This document shows positions 26,906 through 36,944 of a DNA stretch of 64,000 nt, in pieces (within the stretch, counting starts at the first letter, position 1; the number at the start of each line of letters is the position of its first letter). Below the pieces are notes generated by a model, which saw nothing but the letters and a program-made list of their open reading frames with translations, was not told the origin of the DNA and searched no databases. The translations under genes were made by a program, and so were the position numbers. The stretch covers positions 186,001-250,000 of the forward strand of contig CAVRWT010000003.1 of NCBI GenBank assembly GCA_963724825.1, written 5' to 3'. The DNA is from JALYNX01 sp963724825 (lineage in GTDB: Bacteria > Actinomycetota > Acidimicrobiia > Spongiisociales > ZC4RG35).

Positions 26906-27944
26906 ATGGATCTCACCGCCCCCCTCGCCTTCCAGCCTCCGAGCGGATGGCAAAAGGTGGTCGTCGTCGACTCCCACACCGGTGGTGAGCCATTCCGGAT
27001 CGTGGTTTCAGGGGTCCCCCAGCCCGTTGGCGATACCGTCCTCGAGCGGCGTCGCTACGCCGAATCGCATCTCGATCATCTGCGTCGGATCCTGATGTGG
27101 GAGCCGAGAGGGCACTCAGACATGTATGGAGCATTGATCGGGCCCCCAACGGCCGAGGACAGCGACCTGTCCGTGCTCTTCATGCACAACGAGGGCTTCT
27201 CGACCATGTGCGGCCACGGGATCATCGCTCTCGACCAAGGTCGCCCTCGACACCGGCATCCTCCCCGTGACCGGGCCGGAGACCACGATTCGCATCGACA
27301 CCCCGGCGGGTCAGGTGGTGGCCACGGCGAGCGTGTCCGGCGGGGTGGTCGACCGGGTTCGCTTCCGCAACGTGCCCTCGTTTGTCCTCGAACTCGACGC
27401 CACCGTGGAGGTGCCTGGCCACGGCACGGTCGCCTACGACCTGGCCTTCGGCGGTGGCTTCTATGCCTACGTCGATGTGGCGACCGTCGGGCTGACCTGC
27501 ACTCCCGCCGACGCTGCCGGTTTGATCGAGATGGGGCGCCGGATCAAGCAGGCGGTCAACGCCTCCCGGGAGATGCGCCACCCGTTGGAGGAGGATCTGA
27601 GCTTCCTCTACGGCGTGATCTTCGTCGGGCCTCCCCAGGACCCGGCCAACCACTCCCGCAACGTCTGCATCTTCGCCGAGGGCGAGCTGGATCGGTCACC
27701 TACGGGCACCGGGGTCAGCGGCCGGCTTGCCATCCACCACGCCCGGGGAGACATCGGGATCGACGAGCCGATCGTCGTCGAGAGCATCGTGGGGAGCACC
27801 TTCACGGGGCGCGTCGCCAAGACCGTCGAATTCGAGGGGCTGCCGGCGATCATTCCGGAGATCGAGGGGCAGGCCCACATCCTCGGCCGAAGTGAGTACT
27901 GGATCGACGCTGCCGACAAGCTCGCCGAGGGGTTCCTGGTGTGA
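26906..27944 (+). CDS. trans-3-hydroxy-L-proline dehydratase (proline racemase family), one frameshift
   Basis: Proline racemase fold: 'VVVVDSHTGGEPFRIV', 'WEPRGHSDMYGALIGPP', FMHNEGFSTMCGHG with the first catalytic Cys, then after a break near 27235 the next frame 'VALDTGILPVTGPETTIRID', and DRSPTGTGVSGRLA. The second active-site position is Thr, where racemases and epimerases have Cys. Cys/Thr is the pair described for trans-3-hydroxy-L-proline dehydratases, which make pyrroline-2-carboxylate. Removing one G joins the halves into about 345 residues. ATG 26906 begins the conserved part. Confidence 0.82.
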
Positions 27945-28068
27945 TCAGGTCCACCCCGAATTCATCACGTTCGACCAGTGAATGCGTCCGGCAGTAGATT
28001 CTGCCGACACGCCACGTCCGCGACTGTTCCTCGCTGTGGTCAACGACCGGCCAACGTGAAGGACCGTC

Positions 28069-29060
28069 TTGCATCTCCTGATGGGTTTCGACAGCAACTA
28101 CGCCATGCCGGCTGCAGTCACGATTCGCTCATTGGGCCGATCACTGTGCCGCGCGAGTCCACAACCATCCACATTCTCGGTGTCGATTTGAGCGCCGAGG
28201 CCCGCGGACGGATCGAAGAGTCCGACAACCCCTTCAATCCAGCTGGTCTGGTAACGACTTCGACCCGAGTCAGATCGCCGATCTCCCCGATCTCCTCGAT
28301 CAAAGATGAGATCTACATCACAAGGTCGGCCTACACCCCGATCTTCTTCGATCACTACATCCACCCCGAAGTTGACCGGTTCCGCCTTCCTCCTGGACAG
28401 CGGACACCCTGGTTCGACAGTCGCCTCTCGCCGTCATCCTGAATCTCGGTGACGCACCCTGGCGGCGGTGCAGGACTTCGGTTGCTCCACCGCGATCGGG
28501 CTGCCCAGAGGAGTCGCCGGATGGCGGGAAATGGGGCTGGACGGACGGCTGCCCGCCTTCAACACCCAGGGTTCGTGCTCATCGACCGTGCGGCGTGGAA
28601 GGCAAGCCGGGTCGAGGACCGGTGCATCGACTATCTGACTCGTTTTGGGTCTTCGATGACGAACTACGGGACCGACCCCCTCCACCAACGCCGGCGGTAT
28701 CACCACCTCGACTCGAAGTGGAACTACCAGGTCGTGATCGAGTGGGCGTTTGGAGGCGACAAGGCCATGGCCTACGCCTTCATCGCACACGACCAACTCG
28801 ACGAAGCTCGCTCCAACCCGGCGATCGTTCACTACAACGGTGACCTCAAACCGTGGCTCACAAAAGGAAGCAAGTTGCCATTCCTCGCCGAGTGGCAGGC
28901 CGCACTCGATGAAACGGCGTGGCGGGGAACCCCACCGGCCGCTCCGAAGCGAGCTTCGCCCTGGCAAATCGCCAAATACCGTGGCCGAAAGGCGAGTCGC
29001 GCCCGTTCGGACGTTGACCACCTATGGCGCGGGCTACGCAAGGTGATCGTCTGGCGGTGA
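28069..29060 (+). pseudogene. Family 8 glycosyltransferase, broken by several frameshifts
   Basis: Conserved GT8 pieces appear in order in alternating frames: LLMGFDSNYAMPAAVTIRSL (28072 on), 'TTIHILGVDLSAEARGRI', 'FDPSQIADLPDLLDQ', 'ITRSAYTPIFFDHYIHPEVD', then LLLDS/DTLVRQSPLAVI (metal-binding DxD, split by one extra G), 'GWREMGLDGRLPAFN', 'PGFVLIDRAAWKASRVEDRC' and 'NPAIVHYNGDLKPWL'. At least five breaks. GT8 enzymes use nucleotide-sugar donors and retain anomeric configuration. Start TTG 28069 has GAAGGA upstream. A decayed gene or poor sequence; both ends retain coding character. Confidence 0.75.
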
Positions 29061-29175
29061 TCGGCTGGGGCCGCAGCTGAAAAGATACCATCCCCGGCTC
29101 TGAAACGGATCGGATGGAAACCGTCCTCCTCGTCGATCCGAATCTCGATAGGGCGCAATTGCTGGCTGCGGAGGT

Positions 29176-29249
29176 TGGGCGTTGAGGGACTTGAACCCCC
29201 GACCCCTGCCTTGTAAGGGCAGTGCTCTAGCCAACTGAGCTAAACGCCC
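29176..29249 (-). tRNA. tRNA-Val (anticodon TAC)
   Basis: The minus strand folds as a full cloverleaf of 74 bases: acceptor GGGCGTT/AACGCCC, D arm GCTC..GAGC, anticodon stem CTGCC/GGCAG around loop CTTACAA, and T arm with loop TTCAAGT. Anticodon TAC reads GUA valine codons. Discriminator base A; CCA is not encoded. It marks the left side of the surface-glycan region. Confidence 0.97.
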
Positions 29250-29271
29250 GGGATGATCAGTTTACGAGGGA

Positions 29272-30111
29272 TCAGTATCCGCTCAGTGCGCCGATCTTTC
29301 GCCCGTAGTCGAGGGTGCGCCCGAAGGTCCACATGGCTATCGGGTACATCACTAGCGAGAACACGGCCAGGGCGCCGATCGCCTGCAGAGCCGTCGGACC
29401 GGCAAGCACCTCACCCTGAGGCATCATCACGCGCCGCAGGGCCTGGATCACGTAGGTGTGTGGGATCACCCAGGAGAAGGCACGAACCCAACTCGGCAGC
29501 AGCTCTAAGGGGAAGAAGGCGCCCGACAGGACCGAAGCCGCAATGGTGTAGAGCTGCAACACCGGGTCGCTGCGCTTGGAGATCACCTTGATGCTCGCCC
29601 CGAGTATCCCGATGGACAACGTGGCCAGAAGACCCATGATGACGATCACGATGGCGGCGGGTATGCCCGAGGCGGCGTACTCGGCTCCCAGTGGGATCGA
29701 CAGCAACACCATGACCGAGACGGTGGCGACATTCTCGACGAGCGGCCAGGGCAGGATCGCAAAGGGCAGCGCCCGCCATGGCACTGGCTCGACCAGGAAC
29801 ATCTCCAACTGCCCCTGGGTGACGAAGGCAAGCATCGCGCTGCCGAACGCATTGAGGGTCACACCCAGGAGCGTCATCGCTGCGACTCCGAGCACGACAA
29901 ACGTGTAGTAGTCGAAGGCCACGTCGCGGCTGTCGTTGCCCACCAGTTCGGCGACGAATTTGAAGGTGATCACGGGGACGAAGGCGGAGAGCCCGTGCAT
30001 CACCAGCGCCAACGGGTAATTGAGGGAGTCCCGCACCGCGATCAGGAAGAAGGCGTTCCCGATCTGACCCCACCGCCTCACCCGCTTCACGGGACCTGAG
30101 AGGACGCTCAT
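29272..30111 (-). CDS. ABC-2 type transporter permease
   Basis: 279 residues with six membrane helices in the ABC-2 (DrrB/NodJ/Wzm) pattern; 'LSGAFFPLELLPSWVRAFSW' and 'IPHTYVIQALRRVMMPQG' are the usual segments near helix 5. It partners the ATPase upstream, whose stop it overlaps by four bases. Substrate not evident; a glycan or lipid is likely from the glycosyltransferases on both sides. Frame intact. Confidence 0.85.
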   Translation of the reverse strand: MSVLSGPVKRVRRWGQIGNAFFLIAVRDSLNYPLALVMHGLSAFVPVITFKFVAELVGNDSRDVAFDYYTFVVLGVAAMTLLGVTLNAFGSAMLAFVTQGQLEMFLVEPVPWRALPFAILPWPLVENVATVSVMVLLSIPLGAEYAASGIPAAIVIVIMGLLATLSIGILGASIKVISKRSDPVLQLYTIAASVLSGAFFPLELLPSWVRAFSWVIPHTYVIQALRRVMMPQGEVLAGPTALQAIGALAVFSLVMYPIAMWTFGRTLDYGRKIGALSGY

Positions 30112-31103
30112 TCCTCTTCGTCCCCGGTGACGCGAAGCATGTTGCGCAGCACCTCACGCAAGCGGGGCTGTGTGAGCCCGATCGAATGGATGTGATCGAC
30201 ATGAGCATCGATCTCACGGATGATGAGCCCCATCGGCAGCTCGGTGCTCACCACCAGATGCGACCCATCCAAGTCGACGCCGTTGACTCCTGGCAGCCGT
30301 TCGAGCAGGGTCATGACGTTCCCAGCCGATTGCTCGCCGTCGAATTCGATCTCGATCACCGGCTTCTTCGCTTGGGCGAGCATCAGGTCGAGGTCGCCGG
30401 AGTGGACGACGTGTCCCTTGTTGAGCAAGACGACCTTGTCGTCCAGAAGTTCGACCTCGTCCAAGCGGTGGGAGCTGATCAGGACTGCGAGCTTTCGCTC
30501 TCTGGCGATCCCCTGGATGAGGGTGAGCAACTCGAAGGAAGCGATCGGATCGACCGCAGCTGTCGGCTCATCGAGGATCAGGACCGCCGGCTCGTGGAAG
30601 ATCGCCCGAGCCAGCATGAGGCGAGCCAGCATCCCCGAGGAGAGGGCGAAACCCACACGATCTCGGGCCTCGTACAGCCCGACCTGCTCCAGAGTCTCGT
30701 CGACCCGGTCCTTTAGGTCATGCTTCGAGACCCCCTGGAGACGACCATGAAATGCCAGGTTCTCCCGACAGGAGTGCCTCAGCAGCAGAGTCCGGTTCTC
30801 GGCCGGCATGAACCCGATCAGGCGCCGCACCGCCGTCGACTGGGTGGTGGTGTCGTATCCGAGGATCGACGCCGACCCGCTGGTTGGGGTAGTCAAACCG
30901 GTGAGCACCCGGAAGAGCGTCGATTTCCCGGCGCCGTTCGGGCCGAGGACCGCCACCATGTCGCCAGGGTGCACTTCCAGCGAGATCTCGTCGACGGCTA
31001 CCACCGCCTCTTTGACCGAAGTTCGGAGCAGCAGCTTCATCCACCGGGTGTACGGCTCATAGACCTTGCGTAAATGGTCGATGATGACGATGGGATCAGA
31101 CAT
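30108..31103 (-). CDS. ABC-2 type transporter ATP-binding protein with atypical signature
   Basis: 331 residues from ATG 31103. Walker A GPNGAGKSTLFRVLTG (near 58-73), Walker B VLILDEPTAAVDP and H-loop SSHRLDE are normal. The ABC signature reads ALSSGMLARLMLARA instead of LSGGQ. A C-terminal domain of about 80 residues ends EVLRNMLRVTGDEEE. It energises the ABC-2 permease at 29272-30111. Exporter of lipid-linked glycan, lipid or drug; the place in a glycan cluster favours the first. Confidence 0.85.
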   Translation of the reverse strand: MSDPIVIIDHLRKVYEPYTRWMKLLLRTSVKEAVVAVDEISLEVHPGDMVAVLGPNGAGKSTLFRVLTGLTTPTSGSASILGYDTTTQSTAVRRLIGFMPAENRTLLLRHSCRENLAFHGRLQGVSKHDLKDRVDETLEQVGLYEARDRVGFALSSGMLARLMLARAIFHEPAVLILDEPTAAVDPIASFELLTLIQGIARERKLAVLISSHRLDEVELLDDKVVLLNKGHVVHSGDLDLMLAQAKKPVIEIEFDGEQSAGNVMTLLERLPGVNGVDLDGSHLVVSTELPMGLIIREIDAHVDHIHSIGLTQPRLREVLRNMLRVTGDEEE

Positions 31104-31244
31104 GTATTCCTTCTTGCGATCCCGTGTCGGGCCGAAACAGGGAGCGAGACTACCGGCAGACCAGCCATTTGCTATCGGCGGAACTTGCCCTCGCCTGTAA
31201 GGCGTCGCCGATCGCGGCCACTCGCCTGCTGAACTGGACCGAAG

Positions 31245-32190
31245 ATGACAGATGCCGTGAAGCTCTATGGAGTCCTCGTGACCTACGCCAGGACTGCCTC
31301 GCTCGCTGTCACGTTGGAGCGGCTTCGGGCACAGACCCGCCAGCTCGATCACCTCTATGTCGTGGACAACGGGAGTAGCCCCGAGGCCCGCCAACTCGTC
31401 GAGCAATGCGCCTTCGCCGCCACCTATCTCGACGCCGGAGACAATGTCGGCCCGGCCGGTGGTTATGCCCTTGGCATGGAAACGATCCTCCAAGAGGCCA
31501 ACGATTCCTGACTGGATCTTCCTTTTCGACGACGATGACCCGCCCTTCTTCGACGATGCCCTAGAGAACGCAGGGCTTTTCGCGGAACGCATGACGATGG
31601 CTCATCGAGAGGTTGGTGCGGTCGGCATCAGCGGAGGTCGATTCGACTTCGGCTCGGGCCGTGTGATCCGGATTGGCGACGCCGACATCAAAGGACCGGT
31701 CTCCGTCCACCACATCACGGGAGGCGGGCTGCCCGCCTATCGGGTCGGTGCCGTTCGACAGGTCGGCGTATTCCTGGCCGAGCTCTTCTTCGGCTTCGAA
31801 GAGCTCGAATACGGATTGCGGCTGACTGCTGCCGGCCACGGGTTGTTTGCCGACGGGGACGAGTGGGCACGGTCGGAAGTCGGTAAAACGGGAAGCCGGG
31901 CTCCTCCAATCCGAGGAGGACTCCGTCGCAGTGTCCGAAGCAGACCTCGCTTCGCCTCAGTGGGACCCCATGGCGTCGGTACTACAGCCTCCGCAACATG
32001 ATCTACTTGCTGCGCCGCCATGGCCGCACCGCCACCGCAATCAAGGTCGCTGCAAGCCGTGGCGTCGGGAAACCGCTCGCCAACATCGTCACCAGCCCTG
32101 GGCTGGCATGGGAATCAGCTCAGACTGAACTTGCGAGCGATCCGTGATGGCTTCGGTGGCCGAATGGGGCGGACCGTCGAGCCCGGCTAA
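31245..32190 (+). pseudogene. Family 2 glycosyltransferase (rhamnosyl-/galactofuranosyl-like), three frameshifts
   Basis: Starts MTDAVKLYGVLVTYART with GT-A folds 'LYVVDNGSSPEARQLVE' and 'NVGPAGGYALGME'. Breaks near 31505; the next frame gives PDWIFLFDDDDPPFFDDALE, with the donor/metal DDDD motif, then 'HHITGGGLPAYRVGAVRQVG' and 'FFGFEELEYGLRLTAAGHGL'. A second break near 31900 leads to 'YYSLRNMIYLLRRHGRTATA', and a third near 32125 to LRAIRDGFGGRMGR. The order matches bacterial cell-wall GT2 enzymes adding rhamnose or galactofuranose. Ends overlapping the convergent deacetylase gene. Confidence 0.78.
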
Positions 32191-32964
32191 CCGGAGTCGA
32201 ACCAGACCCGTTTCTGACCGGTGCCGGTGGCAAGCAGGTCCCCAACGCTGCGTGGCATGCAGCCCCTTTCCCGCGAGACCGACCAGGACTGCCTCCACCA
32301 CGTCCGCCTTGCCGCCTGGCGGGTGTGGAATCCTCCTGGGCCGGGAGTCGGTGTCCAGCCATCGTGGAGCAAGACGACCGACCCGAGACCCGATTGCTCG
32401 ACTGCCCGTCCCACGATCTCGTCGGTGCCCTTCTGATCCCAGTCGTGAGGATCGACCGACCACATGATCACTTTCATGCCCCGAGACCGCGTCATCAGAA
32501 AGCTGCTAATCGTTTGCGCCCCGTACGGCGGTCGGAAGAGCCTGATCGGGCCTCCAACCACGGCTGACAACCGGTCCCGGCCGCCGTGAATCCTGTCAGC
32601 CACCTGACGGCTGCCAAGACGAGTCAAGTTGTCGTGGTTCGCCCCATGCAGGGCTGCCTCGTGGCCCTCGGCGACCACGCGCTCGCGCAATCTCGGGATA
32701 TTGCTCGGCCCGCTCGGAGAGCATGAAGAAGGTCGCCGTGGCACGACGTTCCGCGAGCAGGTCGAGGACCGCGGGGGTGACCACGGGGTCGGGGCCGTCG
32801 TCAAACGTCAGCGCAACGATGGGCTTCGTGGTACGACCGCTGTTATCGAGCCCAATGCCTTGGTCGCGAGCGGTGGAACCCATCCCCAACTGGCGCAACG
32901 GCGTCGGCAGACTCTGAGCTTTGCGCTCCACCTTGACGACTGCGTTGCGAACCCGATCCGGCAT
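32187..32964 (-). pseudogene. Polysaccharide deacetylase (NodB/CE4), frameshifted
   Basis: From ATG 32964 the N-terminal part reads to IVALTFDDGPDPVVTP (motif 1, TFDDGP), breaks near 32690, then continues in the next frame: 'EGHEAALHGANHDNLTRLG' (metal-binding His in motif 2, here HGANHDN), 'PIRLFRPPYGAQTIS' (motif 3, RPPYG), 'MWSVDPHDWDQKG' and 'VVLLHDGW' (motif 5). One or two further breaks are likely near the C-terminus. NodB enzymes remove N- or O-acetyl groups from surface glycans. Intact paralogue at 34076-34804. Confidence 0.78.
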
Positions 32965-33082
32965 CTACCCCACCATTCCTCGACGCCCACGCCTCCCCGG
33001 CGCGACAATCGCGATCCTACAAGAGGGGGTTCAAGCCACCCCAGCTTGACCTACCGGTTGTCTCCGTGAGAATGCGTGAGCC

Positions 33083-34070
33083 ATGACTTCGCCATTGGTA
33101 ACTGTTGTGATCACCACCAAGGACCGCCACCAACTGGCTGACCGGGCCCTGGCCGGCTCTCCAGCAGACCTTCTCCGACCTCGAAGTGGTCGTTGTGGAC
33201 GACGGTTCCACCCCTGCCTACGAGCCATCTGTCACCGATGGCCGGATCCGTCTTCTACGCAATGACTCATCTCGCGGCGTTTCCCGGCACGGAATGCCGC
33301 TCTTGCGGTCGCGAATGGGGAATGGATCGCCTTTCTCGATGACGACGATGCTTGGCGCCCTCAGATGCTGGAGGTGTCGCTACAGGCAGCAGCCGAGTCG
33401 AACCTCCCCGAACCGGTGTCGGTGCTCTCCGGAGCAGAGATCAGAGATCCCGATGGGAAAGTTCTGAGGACACGTTTCCCGCCGACTCTTTCCCGGGGAC
33501 AGCACTACTTCCTCGAAGACCTCTCCGAAGGTGGGAGCTTCCAGACCCACGCAACCTTGGTTGCTCCGACTGATGTGGTGCGGGCCATCGGTGGCTTCGA
33601 CGAAGCGCTGTTGGCCAGCGTCCACGACGACTTCTACCTTCGCCTCAATGCGGTGAGCTCGATTCAGGGCACGCCGATCGTCACCTATGAGATCACAGCC
33701 CACCCTGGGTCACGGGTCTCCAAGTCCGTCCTGGCCCGAGCGGAGGCGATGGAATCGAACAGTCGCCAAACACAAGGAGAAGTTCAGCCAGCACCCGCGG
33801 CGCTACGCCAAGTACTTGTCGATGATGGGAGCCACTTATCTGCGGGCCGGCAAATGGGGGCCGGCGGTCAAGGCGACGACACGTTCGATCGTGGTCGACC
33901 CGGGTCGTGGAGAGTCCTATCGCTGGTGGCTGGCGTCCCTTGGTGGTCCATGGACTCTCCGGGTCGGGCGCCGGGTCCTCGGTGAAGACACCGAGAAGGC
34001 CGAACGACGAGTCAAGTATGCGGGGTCGGACCCGGAACCGGACCGGTCGCAAGCCGAAATGGAAGGCTGA
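33083..34070 (+). pseudogene. Family 2 glycosyltransferase, at least three frameshifts
   Basis: Begins MTSPLVTVVITTKDRHQLADRA, a GT2 N-terminus. The frame changes before FSDLEVVVVDDGSTPAYEP, again before ALAVANGEWIAFLDDDDAWR (DDDD donor site), then runs 'MLEVSLQAAAESNLPEPV' to 'VVRAIGGFDEALLASVHDDF'. A last break near 33750 leads to 'VAKHKEKFSQHPRRYAKYLS' and 'GKWGPAVKATTRSIVVDPGR'. The order is that of a single inverting GT-A enzyme for surface polysaccharide. Followed by the intact deacetylase six bases later. Confidence 0.78.
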
Positions 34071-34075
34071 CCATC

Positions 34076-34804
34076 GTGGCGAGATACAGAAAGACCGCGC
34101 GGCTGGTTCACACCCTGGGCCTCGACTCGATCGCCCATCGACTTGCAGGCTCGCTCTGCGAAGTCGCCACCGACCGACCGGTGTTTCATCTCACCTTCGA
34201 CGATGGCCCCCACCCCGAGGTCACGCCCCGGCTTCTCGACCTCTTGGAAAGCCGCCAGGCTCCGGCAACGTTCTTCGTCCTCACCGAGGCGGCGGCGGCG
34301 AACCCTGAGCTGGCCCGGGAGATCTTGGGGCGTGGGCATGACATCGGGCTGCACAGCCGAACCCACCCCCGCCTCTCGACCGCCCCGTTCTCGACGCTCG
34401 TCGACGAGATTTGGAAGGCGCATCACGAACTCGAGGCACTCGTCGAGCGGCCCATTTCGCTCTTCCGCCCGCCCTACGGAGCTCACGGGATTCGCTCGAC
34501 ATACATGGTCAAAGCGAGAGGGATGGAAACGGTGCTCTGGTCGGTCGACTCCGAGGACTGGAAGGGATTGCCGCCCGACGAGGCGTTGGACGCCAAGAAA
34601 CTTCGCCCCGGTGGGATCCTGCTGCTCCACGACACCCCAGCCAGGGGTTCTGTAGTCGCCGATCAAGACCTTGGTTTGATAGACAAGGTGGAATTGACGG
34701 GGCTCTATCTCGACGAGCTGAGCAGCCTTGGTCTGAGCCCGGTGTCCCTCGGCGACCTCAGATCAGGCGGCAGTCCTGTGCTCCGGGCCAAGGTCGCCAA
34801 GTGA
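34076..34804 (+). CDS. Polysaccharide deacetylase (NodB/CE4), intact
   Basis: 242 residues from GTG 34076. All CE4 motifs are present: LTFDDGPHPEV (motif 1), HDIGLHSRTHPRLST (motif 2, two His that bind metal), LFRPPYGAHG (motif 3), VLWSVDSEDWKG (motif 4) and ILLLHDTPA (motif 5, His). No signal peptide, so it acts in the cytoplasm or on a membrane-face substrate. Likely removes acetyl groups from the glycan made by the neighbouring transferases. Confidence 0.9.
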   Translation: MARYRKTARLVHTLGLDSIAHRLAGSLCEVATDRPVFHLTFDDGPHPEVTPRLLDLLESRQAPATFFVLTEAAAANPELAREILGRGHDIGLHSRTHPRLSTAPFSTLVDEIWKAHHELEALVERPISLFRPPYGAHGIRSTYMVKARGMETVLWSVDSEDWKGLPPDEALDAKKLRPGGILLLHDTPARGSVVADQDLGLIDKVELTGLYLDELSSLGLSPVSLGDLRSGGSPVLRAKVAK

Positions 34805-34829
34805 TTGAGTTCCATCCGGCGAGCCCGAG

Positions 34830-36063
34830 TTGAACCGGCTGGCCATTGCCGAGAGTCTCTTCTCGACCCTCGACAAAGAGCACATCAGATACAGCCACTG
34901 GAAGAGCAACGAGCATCTAGTAGCCGCACTCCAAGGTCTGACCGATCTCGACCTGCTGGTGATGCCGGCCGACAAGGATCGATTCACGGCCATCGTCGCG
35001 GATCTCGGCTTCGTTCCCATGGTGGCTGCCGAGATAGAGATCCCGGAAGTGGAGAGCTACCTGGGATTCGATCCGGATACCGGCACGCTCCTCCACCTCG
35101 ACGTCCAATACCGTCTGATCGTCGGTGAGCAGTTATAAAACCATCACTTGCCGGTCAGGATTGGCTCTTCGGGTGGTAGTTAGGTGTCAGACCCCGGAAG
35201 GAAGGCCGAGGTCACCGGCTTCAAGGAGCGTGTCGTACTCGACACCGTCGACTGGCGTTACGTCCTCGACCGCAGACAGTCGCTCCGGAAACGACTCAGA
35301 CAGCACGAACGCCTCCGGCGTTATCAGGCGATCTCGAAACGGCTGGGCTTGTGGTTTCGCTCGACCTCAATGGCGAGGAGGCTCGGCTGGGGCATCCCGA
35401 AGAGGAAGCTGGCCGGAAAAGCCCCTCTGGTCGCCACGGTTGGCGCCGACGGTTCGGGCAAGAGCCGGCTGACCAAAGACCTGGAGCGATGGCTGGGGTG
35501 GAAGCTCGAGGTGCGACACGTCTACTTCGGCCAGCCCAAAGGCGGGGTGGTTTGGAGGCTGCTCAGCAAACCAGGGAGCCTTCACGCGCAAAGGTGGGGA
35601 CAGTCCGGGCAGTATCCGCAAAGTGGCCACACGCACCGATACCTGGAAGTGGTTGTGGCTGGCCAGACACCGGCGTCGGCTGGCTCAGAAGGCGCGGGAT
35701 GACACCCGGAATGGAGTGACCGTCATCGCCGAGCGCTTCCCGCTCGCCGAGTTTTACCCCATGAGCGAGCCGATGGATGGCCCGCGGCTTCAAGGGTCCT
35801 CAGGCGGTACTGCGAGGAGAGAGCTCGCCATATATCGAGGCATCGAGCCGCCCGACTTAACGATCATTCTCCAAACCGACTTGGGAACCCTCCGCGATCG
35901 CAAGCTCGATCTCACTCTCGAGGAGCACACAGCGAAAGTGGAGGCAGTGGCCGGACTGACGCCGGGTCCGGGTCGTGTCATCATCGACGCCGGTCCCCCA
36001 TACGAAAGAGTCCTTCTCGAGGCAAAGGCCGCAGTCTGGGAGGCGATCCTTGCGACACGTTGA
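34830..36063 (+). pseudogene. Nucleotidyltransferase-like domain fused to thymidylate-kinase-like P-loop kinase, frameshifted
   Basis: N-terminal part from TTG 34830: 'HIRYSHWKSNEHLVAAL' and TDLDLLVMPADKDRF, the pattern of a nucleotidyltransferase-like domain (x-D-x-D). Breaks near 35135 and 35185, then 'VVLDTVDWRYVLDRRQSLRK' and a P-loop domain VATVGADGSGKSRLTKDLER; a further break near 35600-35700 is followed by 'VTVIAERFPLAEFYPMSEPM' and 'PDLTIILQTDLGTLRDRKLD' to TGA 36063. Such fusions occur in polysaccharide loci and are thought to modify sugars or lipid carriers; substrate unknown. Overlaps the next kinase gene. Confidence 0.7.
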
Positions 36064-36796
36064 GTTCCTTGGCCTGCCCGGGTCCGGGAAGACCACTCTC
36101 GTCACCAAGGTGGTGGCGGCCTTGGATGGTGCGATCGAGCTCGAGGATGCGGTGCGCTCGGCCGTCGCCGCCGGCGGCATCGATGCCACTTCCAGGACCG
36201 CAGCCCGGGTTTCAAGGTCGAGCTCGAGCCGTCTTTGGAAGAGCGCCTACGCCCGATCTACTGACCGCTTCGATGCACTGAAGAGGTTCCTCTCGGCGCA
36301 TCCCCAGCTCATGGAGACCGTCCTCGCCGCTCAAAGGGAACGCCGTGATCGTGACCGCGGTCAGGACCTGGTCTTGGGGTGGGTGATGAATCTGTTCGCT
36401 CGATACCAACTCGCCACCGAGGCCGAAGCTTCCGAGTTTCTGCTGATCGATGAAGGGTTCTGCCAGCGGGCGCTGGCCCTGTTTGGATACGGCTTCGCCC
36501 CGGAGGATCAACCTCGCCTCAATGACTATCTCACCGAGATGCCGAGACCCGAGGTAGTCGTCCTGGTCGAGACGCCGCTCGCCAGATGTGTGGAGCGTCT
36601 CGACAAGAGAGGTTGGTCGGAGCGACTCATCGGGCTCTCGCCTGACGTTCGCCGCGGCTTCCTCGACACTTCGTTCGAGGTGTTGGGACAGGTGGCCGAC
36701 CAAGCTGAAAGGCTGGGCTCCCGGGTCATCCGCGTTGACGGCGAGCAACCGGCAGACGTCGGAAGCCAGGCCGTGGTCGTTCTCCTCGCTGGCTGA
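36050..36796 (+). CDS. P-loop kinase (thymidylate/adenylyl-sulfate-kinase-like) in glycan locus
   Basis: About 248 residues from TTG 36050 (RHVEFLGLPGSGKTTLVTKV), which overlaps the end of the previous gene; a longer GTG start at 35975 would lie deep inside that gene. Walker A GLPGSGKTT at the very N-terminus, 'FLLIDEGFCQRALALFGYGF' as Walker B-like region, and 'VVVLVETPLARCVERLDKRG' as lid-adjacent strand. A nucleotide-dependent phosphotransferase; acceptor unknown. The pair of P-loop enzymes between deacetylase and surface proteins suggests glycan phosphorylation. Confidence 0.7.
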   Translation: MRHVEFLGLPGSGKTTLVTKVVAALDGAIELEDAVRSAVAAGGIDATSRTAARVSRSSSSRLWKSAYARSTDRFDALKRFLSAHPQLMETVLAAQRERRDRDRGQDLVLGWVMNLFARYQLATEAEASEFLLIDEGFCQRALALFGYGFAPEDQPRLNDYLTEMPRPEVVVLVETPLARCVERLDKRGWSERLIGLSPDVRRGFLDTSFEVLGQVADQAERLGSRVIRVDGEQPADVGSQAVVVLLAG

Positions 36797-36861
36797 CCCA
36801 GCGCCCGAAGTCATAATTCTGGGAACTTGGTAGCGTCCGCGAAACTTATCGAGATAACCAC

Positions 36862-36890
36862 TTGGAGTGGTCGAACAACCCTCTTAGTAT
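36862..36890 (+). promoter_or_regulatory. Probable sigma-70 promoter for the first large surface protein
   Basis: TTGGAG (36862-36867) and TAGTAT (36885-36890) are 17 bases apart, ideal spacing. Transcription would start near 36897, giving a leader of about 48 bases to the preferred ATG 36945. It lies in the 148-base gap between the kinase stop and that ATG. Confidence 0.5.
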
Positions 36891-36944
36891 TCACGAACAG
36901 AAGCTGTGGGGCTTCTCCAAACAACGGGCATGGGAGACAAATCA

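Noticed and set aside
1363..27235. Programmed ribosomal frameshifting at the frame breaks
   Set aside because: The breaks lack a common slippery sequence or stimulatory structure, occur in unrelated genes, and often several per gene. Indels explain them more simply.
29176..29249. tRNA-Val as integration site of a genomic island
   Set aside because: No integrase, no duplicated tRNA 3' end and no transposase were found in the island, so an integrative element is not supported.
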